A stretch of DNA of 64,000 bases from Actinomycetes bacterium (GCA_029779645.1 JAKPAC010000005.1:186001-250000); one strand, 5' to 3'. Shown: positions 18,001-26,006, numbered from the stretch's first letter. Translations and numbers: made by a program. Notes: a model not told the origin generated them from the letters alone.

Positions 18001-18426
18001 CGCGACGTCTCGCGACGCAGGCGTCGACGCCAGCACGGGCACGCCCGCCGCGATCGCGCGCTCCTTGGCTGCGACCTTGTTGCCCGCCATCTCGAGCACG
18101 CCGGCCGGGGGTCCGATGAAGGCGATGCCGTTCGCGGCGGCCTTGGCCGCGAGCTCGGGGTTCTCGGCGAGGAATCCGTAGCCCGGGTAGATGGCGTCGG
18201 CGCCCGACTCGAGGGCGACCCGAATGATCTCGTCGACGTCGAGGTAGGCGCGGACGGGGTGCCCGATCTCACCGATCTGATAGGCCTCATCCGCCTTCAG
18301 GCGGTGCAGGGAATTGCGGTCCTCGAAGGGGAACACCGCGACGGTCCGGGCACCCAGTTCGTAGGCGGCCCGGAAGGCACGAATCGCGATCTCCCCGCGG
18401 TTGGCGACGAGAATTTTGCTGAACAT
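15019..18426 (-). CDS. pyc: Pyruvate carboxylase
   Basis: A 1135-residue biotin enzyme making oxaloacetate from pyruvate. Order of domains: biotin carboxylase (residues 1 to about 460, FIEMNPRIQVEHTVTE), carboxyltransferase (about 535-830; MLLRGRNTVGYTPYP, the metal-site motif HTHDTPGGQ, LAIKDMAGLL) and a C-terminal biotinyl domain with the biotinylated lysine in EAMKMEAAI. Start: ATG at 18426 with GAAAGG upstream; a TAGGCT -10 box lies at 18474-18479. It is divergent from a parA-like gene. Confidence 0.97.
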   Translation of the reverse strand: MFSKILVANRGEIAIRAFRAAYELGARTVAVFPFEDRNSLHRLKADEAYQIGEIGHPVRAYLDVDEIIRVALESGADAIYPGYGFLAENPELAAKAAANGIAFIGPPAGVLEMAGNKVAAKERAIAAGVPVLASTPASRDVAALLAGADEIGFPLFAKAVAGGGGRGMRRVERAEDLEAALTEAMREADSAFGDPTMFLEQAVLRPRHIEVQILADAQGDTVHLFERDCSVQRRHQKVIEIAPAPNISDELRTALHRDAVAFARSIGYSNAGTVEFLVDTAGERAGSHVFIEMNPRIQVEHTVTEEITDVDLVQAQMRIAAGESLRELGLAQGQIHQRGFALQCRITTEDPTQGFRPDTGKITTYRSPGGAGVRLDGGTINPGAQISPYFDSMLAKLTCRGRDYATAVSRSRRALAEFRIRGVATNIPFLQAVLDDPTFVAGDLSTAFIDERPELLRGRESKDRGTKLLSWLVDVTVNKPNGLNPISVSPAAKLPTLDLAQPAPAGSRQRLLALGPEGFARALREQKALAVTETTFRDAHQSLLATRVRTRDLEIVAPYVARLTPELLSVEAWGGATYDVALRFLGEDPWDRLAKLRATMPNIALQMLLRGRNTVGYTPYPTEVTDAFVREAAATGVDIFRIFDALNDVEQMRPAIDAVRATGTTVAEVALCYTGDLLNPGETLYTLDYYLRLAEQIVGAGAHVLAIKDMAGLLRPAAASTLVAALRERFDLPVHVHTHDTPGGQLATLLAAASAGADAVDVASAPMAGTTSQPSFSSLVAALAHTERDTGIDLAKVSDLESYWEAVRALYRPFESGLAGPTGRVYRHEIPGGQLSNLRQQAIALGLADDFELIEDMYAAANGILGRIPKVTPSSKVVGDLALYLAAVRADPRDFEAHPERYDVPDSVVGFMAGELGELPGGWPEPFRSKVLAGRDARIEVAPITAEDEAALHADSATRRDALNRLLFPAPTRSLAQVREVFGDLSTLETADYLYGLTQGEEHVVEIEKGVRLYVGLEAIGDVDAKGMRTVMTTLNGQLRPVYARDRSVEIDSRHAEKADNSQRGQVAAPFSGVVTLQAVVGDAVVAGQPVASIEAMKMEAAITAPIDGVVERLAIDATQQVEAGDLLVVIRSAH

Positions 18427-18473
18427 TCCAGCCTTTCGGGCTTATCTGCTCGGTGTGGGTTGTGTGTGCATCC

Positions 18474-18479
18474 AGCCTA
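18474..18479 (-). promoter_or_regulatory. -10 box TAGGCT of pyc
   Basis: TAGGCT on the minus strand, 48 bases before the pyc ATG. It lies only 7 bases from the -10 box of the divergent parA-like gene, so the two promoters probably interfere. Confidence 0.55.
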
Positions 18480-18486
18480 GTGAAGG

Positions 18487-18492
18487 TAACGT
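18487..18492 (+). promoter_or_regulatory. Possible -10 box TAACGT of the parA-like gene
   Basis: TAACGT ends 8 bases before the GTG at 18501. It fits a near-leaderless transcript but is less certain than the TAGGCT cases. Confidence 0.4.
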
Positions 18493-18500
18493 TGTGGATT

Positions 18501-19313
18501 GTGCACGTACTTAGCGTTAGCTCACTCAAGGGCGGAGTCGGAAAGACGACGGTGACCCTCGGTCTCGCGTCTGCCGCTTTTTCGAGGGGCGTCCGGACGC
18601 TCGTCGTCGATCTCGACCCCCAGTCGGATGTGTCGACCGGGATGGACATCCAGGTGGCCGGCCGCCTGAACGTGGCCGATGTGCTCGCCAACCCCAAGGA
18701 GAAGGTCGTCCGTCAGGCGATCACCTCGAGCGGCTGGGCGAAGGCGCACCCCGGCACGATCGATGTGATGATCGGCAGCCCCTCGGCCATCAACTTCGAC
18801 GGCCCGCACCCCAGCGTGCGCGACGTCTGGAAGCTCGAGGAGGCGCTCGCCACGATCGAGAACGACTACGACCTCGTGCTCATCGACTGCGCTCCCTCGC
18901 TCAACGCGCTCACCCGGACCGCCTGGGCGGCGAGCGACCGCGTCGTGGTCGTCACCGAGCCGGGGCTGTTCTCGGTCGCCGCCGCCGACCGCGCGCTCCG
19001 CGCGATCGAGGAGATCCGCCGCGGGCTCAGCCCTCGACTGCAGCCGCTCGGCATCGTGGTCAATCGCGTGCGCCCGCAGTCGATCGAGCACCAGTTCCGC
19101 ATCAAGGAGCTGCGCGACATGTTCGGCCCGCTGGTGCTCTCGCCCCAGCTGCCGGAGCGCACCTCGCTGCAGCAGGCGCAGGGCGCGGCCAAGCCCCTGC
19201 ACATCTGGCCGGGCGACTCGGCGCAGGAGCTTGCGGCCGACTTCGATGCCCTCCTCGAGCGCATCCTGCGCACGGGGCGGATCACCGCCCCCGACGAGGC
19301 GCAGCGCCCGTAG
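18501..19313 (+). CDS. ParA family ATPase without ParB partner
   Basis: A 270-residue ParA-type ATPase. It opens HVLSVSSLKGGVGKTTVTL (deviant Walker A with both lysines), then VVDLDPQSDVSTGMD and LVLIDCAPSLNALT (Walker B). It lacks an N-terminal DNA-binding domain, and no parB or centromere-like repeat is seen next to it, so it is unlikely to be the main chromosome segregation ParA. GTG at 18501 was chosen because it puts the family start MHVLSVSSLKGG at the N-terminus; in-frame TTG codons exist upstream. Confidence 0.85.
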   Translation: MHVLSVSSLKGGVGKTTVTLGLASAAFSRGVRTLVVDLDPQSDVSTGMDIQVAGRLNVADVLANPKEKVVRQAITSSGWAKAHPGTIDVMIGSPSAINFDGPHPSVRDVWKLEEALATIENDYDLVLIDCAPSLNALTRTAWAASDRVVVVTEPGLFSVAAADRALRAIEEIRRGLSPRLQPLGIVVNRVRPQSIEHQFRIKELRDMFGPLVLSPQLPERTSLQQAQGAAKPLHIWPGDSAQELAADFDALLERILRTGRITAPDEAQRP

Positions 19314-19514
19314 CGAGTCGCAGGAGCGGCCCGGCTGGTTCGGCCCGGCAGCTTCAGCGTGCCGTCACGGTGCGCATTCGCGCACAGCGCCGACCGAGCG
19401 CGCAACGGCAGGCGCACAGCCCGCCGCACGGCGACGCCGGCCGCGACGCGCTCAGCGGCGGCACGAATGCGCCGGCGCCCGCGCTCGGACGCGCGTGGCG
19501 AGCGTTCGTGCCGA

Positions 19515-20060
19515 TCAGGCCGTGCGGACCGCGCGGCGAGCGGCGAGCTCGTCCATCGGGTCGGGCGTCTGCGGGTCGAACTCGACGAGGGTGGTCTCGA
19601 CCTCGCGGAGCACCTTGCCGACGGCGATGCCGAACACACCCTGGCCGCGGCTCACGAGGTCGATGACCTCGTCGTTCGAGGTGCACAGGTAGACGCTGGC
19701 ACCGTCGCTCATGAGCGTGGTGCCTGCGAGATCGTGGATGCCGGCCGCGCGCAGCTGCTCGACGGCCGTCCGGATCTGCTGGAGCGAGATCCCGGTGTCG
19801 AGCAGTCGCTTGACGAGCTTGAGCACGAGGATGTCGCGAAAGCCGTACAGGCGCTGCGAGCCGGAGCCGTTAGCCCCGCGCACGGTCGGCTGCACCAGTT
19901 CGGTGCGCGCCCAGTAGTCGAGCTGGCGGTAGGTGATGCCGGCGGCGCGCGCCGCGACGGCCCCGCGATACCCGGTCTCGTTGTCGATGTCGAGCATACC
20001 GTCGGTGAACAGCAGGTCGGCATCGAATCGATGCGTGCTGACCGGATCGCTTCCGCGCAT
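19515..20060 (-). CDS. MerR family transcriptional regulator
   Basis: A 181-residue protein with a MerR-type helix-turn-helix near residues 35-100 (GITYRQLDYWARTELVQPTVR, QRLYGFRDILVLKLVKRLLDTGISLQQIR). The second half lacks metal-binding cysteine patterns. With the FHA gene and another MerR gene upstream on the same strand it matches the M. tuberculosis Rv1827-Rv1830 arrangement, where this position is Rv1830. ATG at 20060 has GGGGAGG 7 bases upstream. Confidence 0.85.
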   Translation of the reverse strand: MRGSDPVSTHRFDADLLFTDGMLDIDNETGYRGAVAARAAGITYRQLDYWARTELVQPTVRGANGSGSQRLYGFRDILVLKLVKRLLDTGISLQQIRTAVEQLRAAGIHDLAGTTLMSDGASVYLCTSNDEVIDLVSRGQGVFGIAVGKVLREVETTLVEFDPQTPDPMDELAARRAVRTA

Positions 20061-20237
20061 CCTCGTGCCTCCCCTGTGTCAAGTGCTCGGCGGGCGCCTC
20101 CCCCGGCCTCCCCCCACGCTATCGGGGAGGAGATGCGGCGGCTGTGACATCCGTCGAATGAAGATCGGCGTGTCGGCTCTGCCCGTCTCAGCAGTGTACG
20201 CCCTCGCCCGCGCGCGGGCTCTGCGACGTGGCGGCGG

Positions 20238-20936
20238 CTACTGGAACAGCCGCGCCATGGCCAGTGCCACGAACGCCTGGCGCATGTCGTCGAGGCGACG
20301 CGCCAGCTCGGGCGCGAGCTCGTTGGCCTTCGCCCGGCTGCCCGCATCGGGTCGGCGCAGCAGGGTTGCCAGCGAGGATTCGATGAGGGCGACGTCGCGC
20401 TCGGCGCTCGCGCGCATCGCGCGCAGGTGGCGCGGCTCGATTCCGTGACGCTCGAGGGCGACAAGCGCGCGCAGCATCGACACCGTCTCCTCGCCGAAGG
20501 TCTCTGCCGGGGCGATGAGCCCGGTGCTGATCGCGTCGTTCAGCAGCTGCGGCGCGGCCCCCGTGGTGCTGAGCAGGTCGGCGCGCCGGTAGCGGCGCCC
20601 CGCGGGAATGATCGTCGGCGGGGGCTCCTGGCTCTGCCCTGGGTGCGCGGGGTTGCGACCCGCGTCGATGTCGCCGAGGTACTCGCGGATGACGCTGATC
20701 GGCAGGTAGTGGTCGCGCTGAAGGGTGAGCGCGACGCGGAGCCGCTCGACGTCGGCCGGCGAGAACTTGCGATAGCCGGAATCGGTGCGCGACGGCGTGA
20801 CGATGCCCTGCACCTCGAGGAAGCGCAGCTTCGACGCCGACAGCTTCGGGAACTCTGGCATCAGCCTCGCCAGCACCTGACCGATGCTCAGCAGTGCTGC
20901 CGCTGCGGCGTCTTCTCGTGACGCGGTGGCCGACAT
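20238..20936 (-). CDS. ftsR: MerR-type regulator, FtsR (Rv1828/Cg1631) homologue
   Basis: A 232-residue regulator with an N-terminal MerR helix-turn-helix (LSIGQVLARLMPEFPKLSASKLRFLE, then SGYRKFSPADVERLR, about residues 17-70) and a C-terminal helical effector-like half. The gene directly follows the FHA gene, as ftsR follows odhI in Corynebacterium, where FtsR regulates ftsZ. The function is therefore inferred from family and order. The ATG at 20936 lies 10 bases from the stop of the FHA gene. Confidence 0.75.
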   Translation of the reverse strand: MSATASREDAAAAALLSIGQVLARLMPEFPKLSASKLRFLEVQGIVTPSRTDSGYRKFSPADVERLRVALTLQRDHYLPISVIREYLGDIDAGRNPAHPGQSQEPPPTIIPAGRRYRRADLLSTTGAAPQLLNDAISTGLIAPAETFGEETVSMLRALVALERHGIEPRHLRAMRASAERDVALIESSLATLLRRPDAGSRAKANELAPELARRLDDMRQAFVALAMARLFQ

Positions 20937-20946
20937 CCGTCGCGGC

Positions 20947-21447
20947 CTAGCCCGCGGCCTGTGGCAGGTCGCGCGGCGAGACGAAGAAGGTGAGACGGAA
21001 CTTGCCGATGCGCACCTCGGAGCCGTTGGAGAGCACGCCACGGTCGAGGCGCTCGCCGTTGAGATAGGTCCCGTTGAGCGAGCGCTGGTCGACGATCTCG
21101 AATGCGGCGCCCGCACGCACCACCTGGGCGTGGCGGCGCGAGACCGTCACGTCGTCGAAGAAGATGTCTGCCTCGGGGTGCCGCCCGACGGTCGTGACGT
21201 CGCTGTCGAGGAGGTAGCGGGCACCGGCGGTCGGGCCCGAACGCACGAGGAACAGCGCCGCACCGGCCGGGAGCGCGGCGATCGAGTCGCGCTCGGCGGC
21301 GGTGAGGTCCGAGCCGAAGGGCACGAAAGACAGATCCGAATCGTGGCCGAAGGTCTGCGTTGTGTCGTGCATGCCCGTCGCCGGCGCCGATGCGTCATGC
21401 CCCGCGCGCAGCACGTCGTCGCGACCCTGCTCATCCGATCCAGACAC
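20947..21447 (-). CDS. garA: FHA-domain inhibitor of 2-oxoglutarate metabolism (GarA/OdhI)
   Basis: A 166-residue protein. The N-terminal tail carries DTTQTF with the two threonines at residues 29-30, matching the phosphorylation motif ETTS of GarA/OdhI. The C-terminal FHA domain shows TTVGRHPEADI, VSRRHAQV and RSLNGTYLNGERL. Unphosphorylated GarA/OdhI binds and inhibits 2-oxoglutarate dehydrogenase/decarboxylase, and phosphorylation by PknG-type kinases releases it. Its target, kgd, and the E3 gene lpd are both in this window. GTG at 21447 was chosen for its GAGAGGGGG ribosome binding site. Confidence 0.9.
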   Translation of the reverse strand: MSGSDEQGRDDVLRAGHDASAPATGMHDTTQTFGHDSDLSFVPFGSDLTAAERDSIAALPAGAALFLVRSGPTAGARYLLDSDVTTVGRHPEADIFFDDVTVSRRHAQVVRAGAAFEIVDQRSLNGTYLNGERLDRGVLSNGSEVRIGKFRLTFFVSPRDLPQAAG

Positions 21448-21467
21448 TGTGTCCCCCTCTCCATTCA

Positions 21468-21473
21468 AGACTA
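21468..21473 (-). promoter_or_regulatory. -10 box TAGTCT of garA
   Basis: TAGTCT on the minus strand, 20 bases before the garA GTG, giving a short leader with a strong ribosome binding site. Confidence 0.5.
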
Positions 21474-21545
21474 GTGGATGCCCCGGGCCGACGCTCAAGA
21501 TCATCCCCAGCCCCGGCCCGGGCGGGGCTTGCCGGCACGGATCGC

Positions 21546-21551
21546 TAGGCT
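21546..21551 (+). promoter_or_regulatory. -10 box TAGGCT, leaderless copC-like gene
   Basis: TAGGCT ends 6 bases before the ATG at 21558. Confidence 0.7.
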
Positions 21552-21557
21552 GGCGGC

Positions 21558-22184
21558 ATGCATCTCGCCCGTCGCCTCTCCCCGGTTCTCGTCGCGGCTT
21601 TCACCCTGGTCGCGGCGATCGCCGTGTTCGCCACGCCCGCGTCGCCCGCCTGGGCGCACGATGCGCTGGCCACCTCCGATCCCGCGGCCGACTCCGTGCT
21701 CGATGCGGCGCCCGAGGCGATCACCCTCACGTTCACCGCCGAGCTGCTCGGCGACGGCGGCGCGAACGCGGTCGTCGTCACCGATCAGTCGGGCGCGCAG
21801 GTGCAGGCGGGCGCCCCGATCGTCGATGGCGCGGTCCTCACCCAGCCGATGGCGCCCGATGCCGGGAACGGCGCATTCAGCGTGACGTGGCGAGTCGTCT
21901 CGAGCGACGGGCACCCGATCTCGGGCGAGTTCGGATACCTCGTGGAGGCCCCCGTCGCCGAGCCGAGCACCGCGCCGGAGGAGGACGCGACGGCGACCCC
22001 CGCAGACACCGCAACCGACGAGGCATCCGCCGCCCCGGACACGACCCCCGACGACGGCGAAGAGGAGGGCGGATTCCGCCTCGGCATCTTCGGAATCCTG
22101 GGCGGCGTGGTGCTCGTCTTCGCGATCTTCGCGTTCGTCCGCGCGCTGCTTCGACGCCGAGCGCAGCGAGGCAAGCAGGACTAG
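21558..22184 (+). CDS. Exported CopC-domain protein with C-terminal membrane anchor
   Basis: A 208-residue protein. It has a signal peptide (cleavage probably after PASPAWA, so the mature protein starts with His as in CopC), a CopC-type beta domain (residues about 35-132; [39 protein letters not shown]) and an acidic Thr/Ala linker. A membrane helix near residues 178-198 is followed by RRRAQRGK. CopC domains bind copper in the periplasm or at the cell surface. No CopD fusion or copD gene is next to it. The stop codon TAG is also part of the lpd -10 box. Confidence 0.85.
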   Translation: MHLARRLSPVLVAAFTLVAAIAVFATPASPAWAHDALATSDPAADSVLDAAPEAITLTFTAELLGDGGANAVVVTDQSGAQVQAGAPIVDGAVLTQPMAPDAGNGAFSVTWRVVSSDGHPISGEFGYLVEAPVAEPSTAPEEDATATPADTATDEASAAPDTTPDDGEEEGGFRLGIFGILGGVVLVFAIFAFVRALLRRRAQRGKQD

Positions 22185-22187
22185 GCT
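22182..22187 (+). promoter_or_regulatory. -10 box TAGGCT of lpd, overlapping the upstream stop codon
   Basis: TAGGCT starts with the TAG stop codon of the copC-like gene (22182-22184) and ends 7 bases before the lpd ATG at 22195. lpd should therefore give a leaderless transcript. Confidence 0.7.
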
Positions 22188-22194
22188 TGAGGGC

Positions 22195-23595
22195 ATGCCT
22201 GCTCACTATGATGTTGTGATTCTCGGTGCTGGCCCCGGCGGTTACGTCGCAGCCGTTCGCGCAGCTCAGCTCGGCCTCTCGGTCGCGATCGTCGAAGAGA
22301 AGTACTGGGGCGGCGTGTGCCTGAACGTCGGATGCATCCCGTCGAAGGCGCTGCTGCGCAACGCTGAGCTCGCGCATATCTTCACGCACCAGGCATCCAC
22401 CTTCGGGATGTCGGGCGATGTGCACTTCGATTTCGGCGCTGCGTTCGATCGCAGCCGCAGCGTGGCCGACGGCCGCGTCAAGGGCATCCACTTCCTGATG
22501 AAGAAGAACAAGGTCACCGAGTACCAGGGGCTGGGCACCTTCGTGGACGCGAACACCCTGTCGGTCGCGCTCAGCGGCGGCAGCGCCGACACGATCACCT
22601 TCGACAACGCGATCATCGCGACCGGCTCGACCGTGCGGCTGCTGCCCGGCGTGCAGCTGAGCGAGAACGTCGTCACCTTCGAGGAGCAGATCATGACGCG
22701 GGAGCTCCCCTCCTCGATCGTCATCGTCGGCGCCGGCGCCATCGGCATGGAGTTCGCATACGTGCTCTCGAACTACGGCGTGAAGGTCACGATCATCGAG
22801 TTCCTCGACCGCGCGCTCCCGAACGAGGACGCCGACGTGTCGAAGGAGATCGCCAAGCAGTACAAGGGCTACGGCATCGAGATCCTCACCTCGACCAAGG
22901 TCGAGACCGTCGTCGACGGCGGCGACTCGGTGACGGTCACCTACACCGGCAAGGACGGCCAGCCCGGCCAGCTCACGGCCGACAAGGTGCTCATGTCGAT
23001 CGGCTTCGCTCCGCGCGTGACCGGCTACGGCCTCGAGAACACCGGGGTCGCCCTCACCGAGCGCGGCGCCATCGCGATCGACGACTACATGCGCACCAGC
23101 GTGCCGCACATCTTCGCCATCGGCGACGTCACCGCCAAGCTGCAGCTCGCGCACGTCGCCGAGGCGCAGGGCGTCGTCGCCGCAGAGACCATCGGCGGCG
23201 CCGAGACGATGCCGCTCGGCGACTACCGCATGATGCCGCGCGCGACGTTCTGCCAGCCGCAGGTCGCGAGCTTCGGGCTCACCGAGCAGCAGGCGAAGGA
23301 CGAAGGCTACGACATCAAGGTCGCGACGTTCCCGTTCATGGCCAACGGCAAGGCGCACGGCCTCGGCGAGCCGACCGGCTTCGTCAAGCTGATCGCCGAA
23401 TCCGAGTACGGCGAGCTGCTCGGCGGCCACCTCATCGGCCCCGACGTCTCGGAGCTTCTGCCCGAGCTGACGCTCGCGCAGAAGTGGGACCTGACCGCGA
23501 CCGAGCTCGCCCGTAATGTGCACACGCACCCGACGCTGAGCGAGGCGCTGCAGGAGGGCTTCCACGGCCTCACGGGGCACATGATCAACTTCTGA
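22195..23595 (+). CDS. lpdA: Dihydrolipoyl dehydrogenase (E3)
   Basis: A 466-residue FAD flavoprotein that reoxidises dihydrolipoamide in 2-oxo acid dehydrogenase complexes. Motifs: FAD site [17 protein letters not shown] at the N-terminus, the redox disulfide [16 protein letters not shown] (residues about 38-53), NAD site [14 protein letters not shown] near residue 180, the FAD motif HIFAIGDVT, and the catalytic pair in [12 protein letters not shown] near the C-terminus. It serves Kgd (44.5 kb) and presumably pyruvate dehydrogenase. No ribosome binding site is present, in line with leaderless expression. Confidence 0.96.
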   Translation: MPAHYDVVILGAGPGGYVAAVRAAQLGLSVAIVEEKYWGGVCLNVGCIPSKALLRNAELAHIFTHQASTFGMSGDVHFDFGAAFDRSRSVADGRVKGIHFLMKKNKVTEYQGLGTFVDANTLSVALSGGSADTITFDNAIIATGSTVRLLPGVQLSENVVTFEEQIMTRELPSSIVIVGAGAIGMEFAYVLSNYGVKVTIIEFLDRALPNEDADVSKEIAKQYKGYGIEILTSTKVETVVDGGDSVTVTYTGKDGQPGQLTADKVLMSIGFAPRVTGYGLENTGVALTERGAIAIDDYMRTSVPHIFAIGDVTAKLQLAHVAEAQGVVAAETIGGAETMPLGDYRMMPRATFCQPQVASFGLTEQQAKDEGYDIKVATFPFMANGKAHGLGEPTGFVKLIAESEYGELLGGHLIGPDVSELLPELTLAQKWDLTATELARNVHTHPTLSEALQEGFHGLTGHMINF

Positions 23596-23640
23596 TCGCC
23601 TGCGCGCCGTCGTGCTGGTGGCGCCGGGCCGTGTCGGCTC

Positions 23641-23704
23641 GCGGCGCCGGTGATGCCGGGCTCGATCAGTCCGCGGCGCCGGTGATGCCGGGCTCGATCA
23701 GTCC
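23641..23704. repeat. Two exact 32-base direct repeats after the CYTH gene
   Basis: Units at 23641-23672 and 23673-23704 are identical. On the minus strand each reads GGCATCACCGGCGCCGCGGA followed by CTGA, closely resembling the last codons and stop of the CYTH gene (GVTGDAD then TGA, ending at 23761). The array looks like a duplicated gene 3' end. Confidence 0.85.
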
Positions 23705-23760
23705 GCGGTACCGGCGGCCCCGGCTGTGTCGGCCCGAGGCACCGGCGAAGCCTGCCGGCG

Positions 23761-24504
23761 TCAGTCCGCGTCGCCGGTGACGCCGAGCGCGCGGCCGAGC
23801 TTCGAGGCGGATGCCGAGACGCGCCCGCCGGCCGCGAGCACCAGCGCCTCCAGCGCGGCGAACAGCGCCTCACGACCGGGGGCGTCTGCCGGCGCGGCGG
23901 GGCCGAGCTCGGCCTCCCACTCGCGCCAGGAGCGCACCGCGCCCCCGCGCAGGTCGGTGCCGGTCACGTGATCGTCGACGAACTCGATCAGCACCCCGCC
24001 ATGCGCGTCGCGGACGTTCCACACCTCGCGAGCGTTCTGCACGCGCGCCAGCGGCAGCATCGGCGCGCCGCCGCTCCAGTGCGCGACCGCCTCTGCCACA
24101 GCGGCGGGAAGCACGACGGCCGCGCCTGTCGCCGCGGTCTCCTCGGGCGCCGCGCCGCCGGCAGCCGTCGCCGGGGCCGGGGTGGCGGCGCTGCGCGTGC
24201 CGGTACCGACTGCTGCGGCATCCCCGAGGGGCCACTGCAGCTCGCGCCGCCCGCCGCCGGGAAGCTTCGGGCCCTTGATGTGCCAGCCGGCGTCTGGGCC
24301 GCCTTCGCGACGGCGCAGCGCGACCTGCGCGCGCGCGAGCACGGCGTCGACGCTGTCGAAGTAGACCGCGTCGAGCGCCCGATGCACCGGGCCGTCGAAC
24401 GACGCGGCACCTGGCAGCGCCCGCAGCACCGGCACCGTCGCCGCGGCGTCGACGTCGTACTTGCGCTCGACCTCGATCGAAACCGTGGGCTGGGCCTCAC
24501 TCAC
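23761..24504 (-). CDS. CYTH domain-containing protein
   Basis: A 247-residue protein with the defining EXEXK motif IEVERKY at residues 10-16, and later conserved basic and acidic residues (RALDAVYFD, LRRREGG, WHIKGPKLPGGGRRELQ, LIEFVDDHVTG). CYTH proteins act on triphosphates (thiamine triphosphatase, adenylate cyclase class IV or inorganic triphosphatase), and sequence alone does not decide which. An Ala/Thr-rich insertion occupies residues about 100-135. GTG at 24504 lies 6 bases after the upstream gene's stop, so the two are probably one operon. Confidence 0.85.
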   Translation of the reverse strand: MSEAQPTVSIEVERKYDVDAAATVPVLRALPGAASFDGPVHRALDAVYFDSVDAVLARAQVALRRREGGPDAGWHIKGPKLPGGGRRELQWPLGDAAAVGTGTRSAATPAPATAAGGAAPEETAATGAAVVLPAAVAEAVAHWSGGAPMLPLARVQNAREVWNVRDAHGGVLIEFVDDHVTGTDLRGGAVRSWREWEAELGPAAPADAPGREALFAALEALVLAAGGRVSASASKLGRALGVTGDAD

Positions 24505-24510
24505 GCCGGG

Positions 24511-24726
24511 TCAGTCGTTCACCGGTGCGATGTCTTCGGTCGCGGCGACGTACTCGAAGCTCGCCGCCGTCGGGCCGTCGGACGGCCCAGTGTTCGTGAG
24601 CGCACCCACGCGGCGATAGATGACCTGCCCCTCGCCGTAGGGAACGATCATCTCGTCGCCGACCGACGGGTCGAGCGCAATGACCTGCCCATCCAGCGGC
24701 CCACCGTGCAAACGTGCAATTGCCAT
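24511..24726 (-). CDS. Small conserved-looking hypothetical protein (71 aa)
   Basis: A 71-residue soluble protein starting MAIARLHGGPLDGQVIALDP and ending EYVAATEDIAPVND. The N-terminal HGGPLDG segment recurs in small actinobacterial and phage proteins of unknown function. The start has an excellent AGGAGGAG ribosome binding site, and TATGGT at 24745-24750 is a plausible -10 box. It is followed after 6 bases by the CYTH gene. No function is proposed. Confidence 0.75.
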   Translation of the reverse strand: MAIARLHGGPLDGQVIALDPSVGDEMIVPYGEGQVIYRRVGALTNTGPSDGPTAASFEYVAATEDIAPVND

Positions 24727-24744
24727 GTCTCCTCCTGAATGCTG

Positions 24745-24750
24745 ACCATA
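24745..24750 (-). promoter_or_regulatory. -10 box TATGGT of the small gene-CYTH operon
   Basis: TATGGT on the minus strand lies 18 bases before the ATG, giving a leader of about 12 bases with AGGAGGAG. Confidence 0.45.
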
Positions 24751-24863
24751 GCGCGAACGTGCGCATCGTGATGCAGACGCCACGCGGCATCGCCTGCGCC
24801 AGGGCGCGCGGCATCGCTCCTGTTCAGGATGCCACCATTCCGGCTCCGCGGCGCCGAGATCGC

Positions 24864-26000
24864 TCAGGAATCGGATGCGCCGGCGCCGCGCGCGGGCTCC
24901 CCGACGTACGATCCGTCGCGCGCGCGGCGCTGCCGTCTCACCCCGTCGCCGCTGGCCTGGGCGTCGCGGCCGCGCGCCGGGGCGCCGCCACCGCGGTGCT
25001 CGGCCTCGAGCGCGACGTGCGCCGCGTGGAGCTCGGCCGTCGCAGCCGACACGGCGTCTTCCGCTCGCTGGACTCGGCGCAGGCCGAAGCTCTGCGCACC
25101 GAAGCGCGCACGCACCCGGTCGTGCTCCTCCTCGGCGCTCGTCACGAACCACGCCCCGGCCAGCAGGATCGCCTGGCTCGAGAGGTTGAGCCAGAGCAGC
25201 AGCGTGATCAGCGACGCGAACGATGCGAGCAGCGGATTTCCGAGCGAACCGCCGACCACGAGCCGCGAGAGCAGCTGCAGCGCCGTCAGGGCGAGGCCAC
25301 CGAGCAGCGCGCTCGCCCAGAGCGCCCGCCGACTCGCACGCACCCCCGAGAGCACTCCGAGCAGGAGCGCCACGATCAGCACGTCGACGCCCAGGATCAC
25401 GAGCACCGAGAGCAGGTCGGTGCCGTACGAGACGATCTCGATGTCGCCGACGCCCACCCGGCCGAGGAGCCATCCGAGCGCGGAGCTGCCGAACACGGAG
25501 AGCGCCGCCGCCAGCACGAAGGCGAGGCCCACCAGCGCCGCCACCCACAGCTTCTGCAGGATCTCCCAGACGAACAGGGTCGGCTCGGTGCGCGCCGCCG
25601 AGATCTGCCTGAGCGCGCTGCGCATCGAGCCGACGGCGCCGAGCGCGGCACCGACGAGTCCGAGCGAAGCGAATGCCCCGGCGATCGTGAATGCCACGGG
25701 GGCGAGCAGCTCGTCGGGGTCGATCGCGCCACCTGCGCCGATGAGCCCGGGCACGAGGCGCTCCAGCGTCGTCACGAGCGCCTCGAACGCCTGCGGGTGC
25801 GCGAGCAGCCAGATCGCCGCGATCGAGAACCCGAGGAAGACGCCGGCGAACAGCGAGAAGAGTGCGCGGTAGGTCACGCTGTCGGCGAGCATCGGTCCGC
25901 CCGCATCCTGATAGCGCAGGAATGCCCGCACGATGCGCCGCCGGAGCGCGAAGGCGATGAGCGCTTCGAGGCGCGTCGCCGGCGTCGCGGGATCGCTCAT
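24864..26000 (-). CDS. YihY/BrkB family integral membrane protein
   Basis: A 378-residue protein with about six membrane helices (for example VTYRALFSLFAGVFLGFSIAAIW near residue 45, and segments near 100, 140, 185, 220 and 255). The first conserved block DSVTYRALFSLFAG and the loop SGVRASRRALWASALLGG are typical of the YihY family (once called RNase BN by mistake). The cytoplasmic tail is Arg/Ala-rich. Its transport or other role is unknown. A TAGGCT box 6 bases before the ATG indicates a leaderless start. Confidence 0.88.
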   Translation of the reverse strand: MSDPATPATRLEALIAFALRRRIVRAFLRYQDAGGPMLADSVTYRALFSLFAGVFLGFSIAAIWLLAHPQAFEALVTTLERLVPGLIGAGGAIDPDELLAPVAFTIAGAFASLGLVGAALGAVGSMRSALRQISAARTEPTLFVWEILQKLWVAALVGLAFVLAAALSVFGSSALGWLLGRVGVGDIEIVSYGTDLLSVLVILGVDVLIVALLLGVLSGVRASRRALWASALLGGLALTALQLLSRLVVGGSLGNPLLASFASLITLLLWLNLSSQAILLAGAWFVTSAEEEHDRVRARFGAQSFGLRRVQRAEDAVSAATAELHAAHVALEAEHRGGGAPARGRDAQASGDGVRRQRRARDGSYVGEPARGAGASDS

Positions 26001-26006
26001 CGCCTC

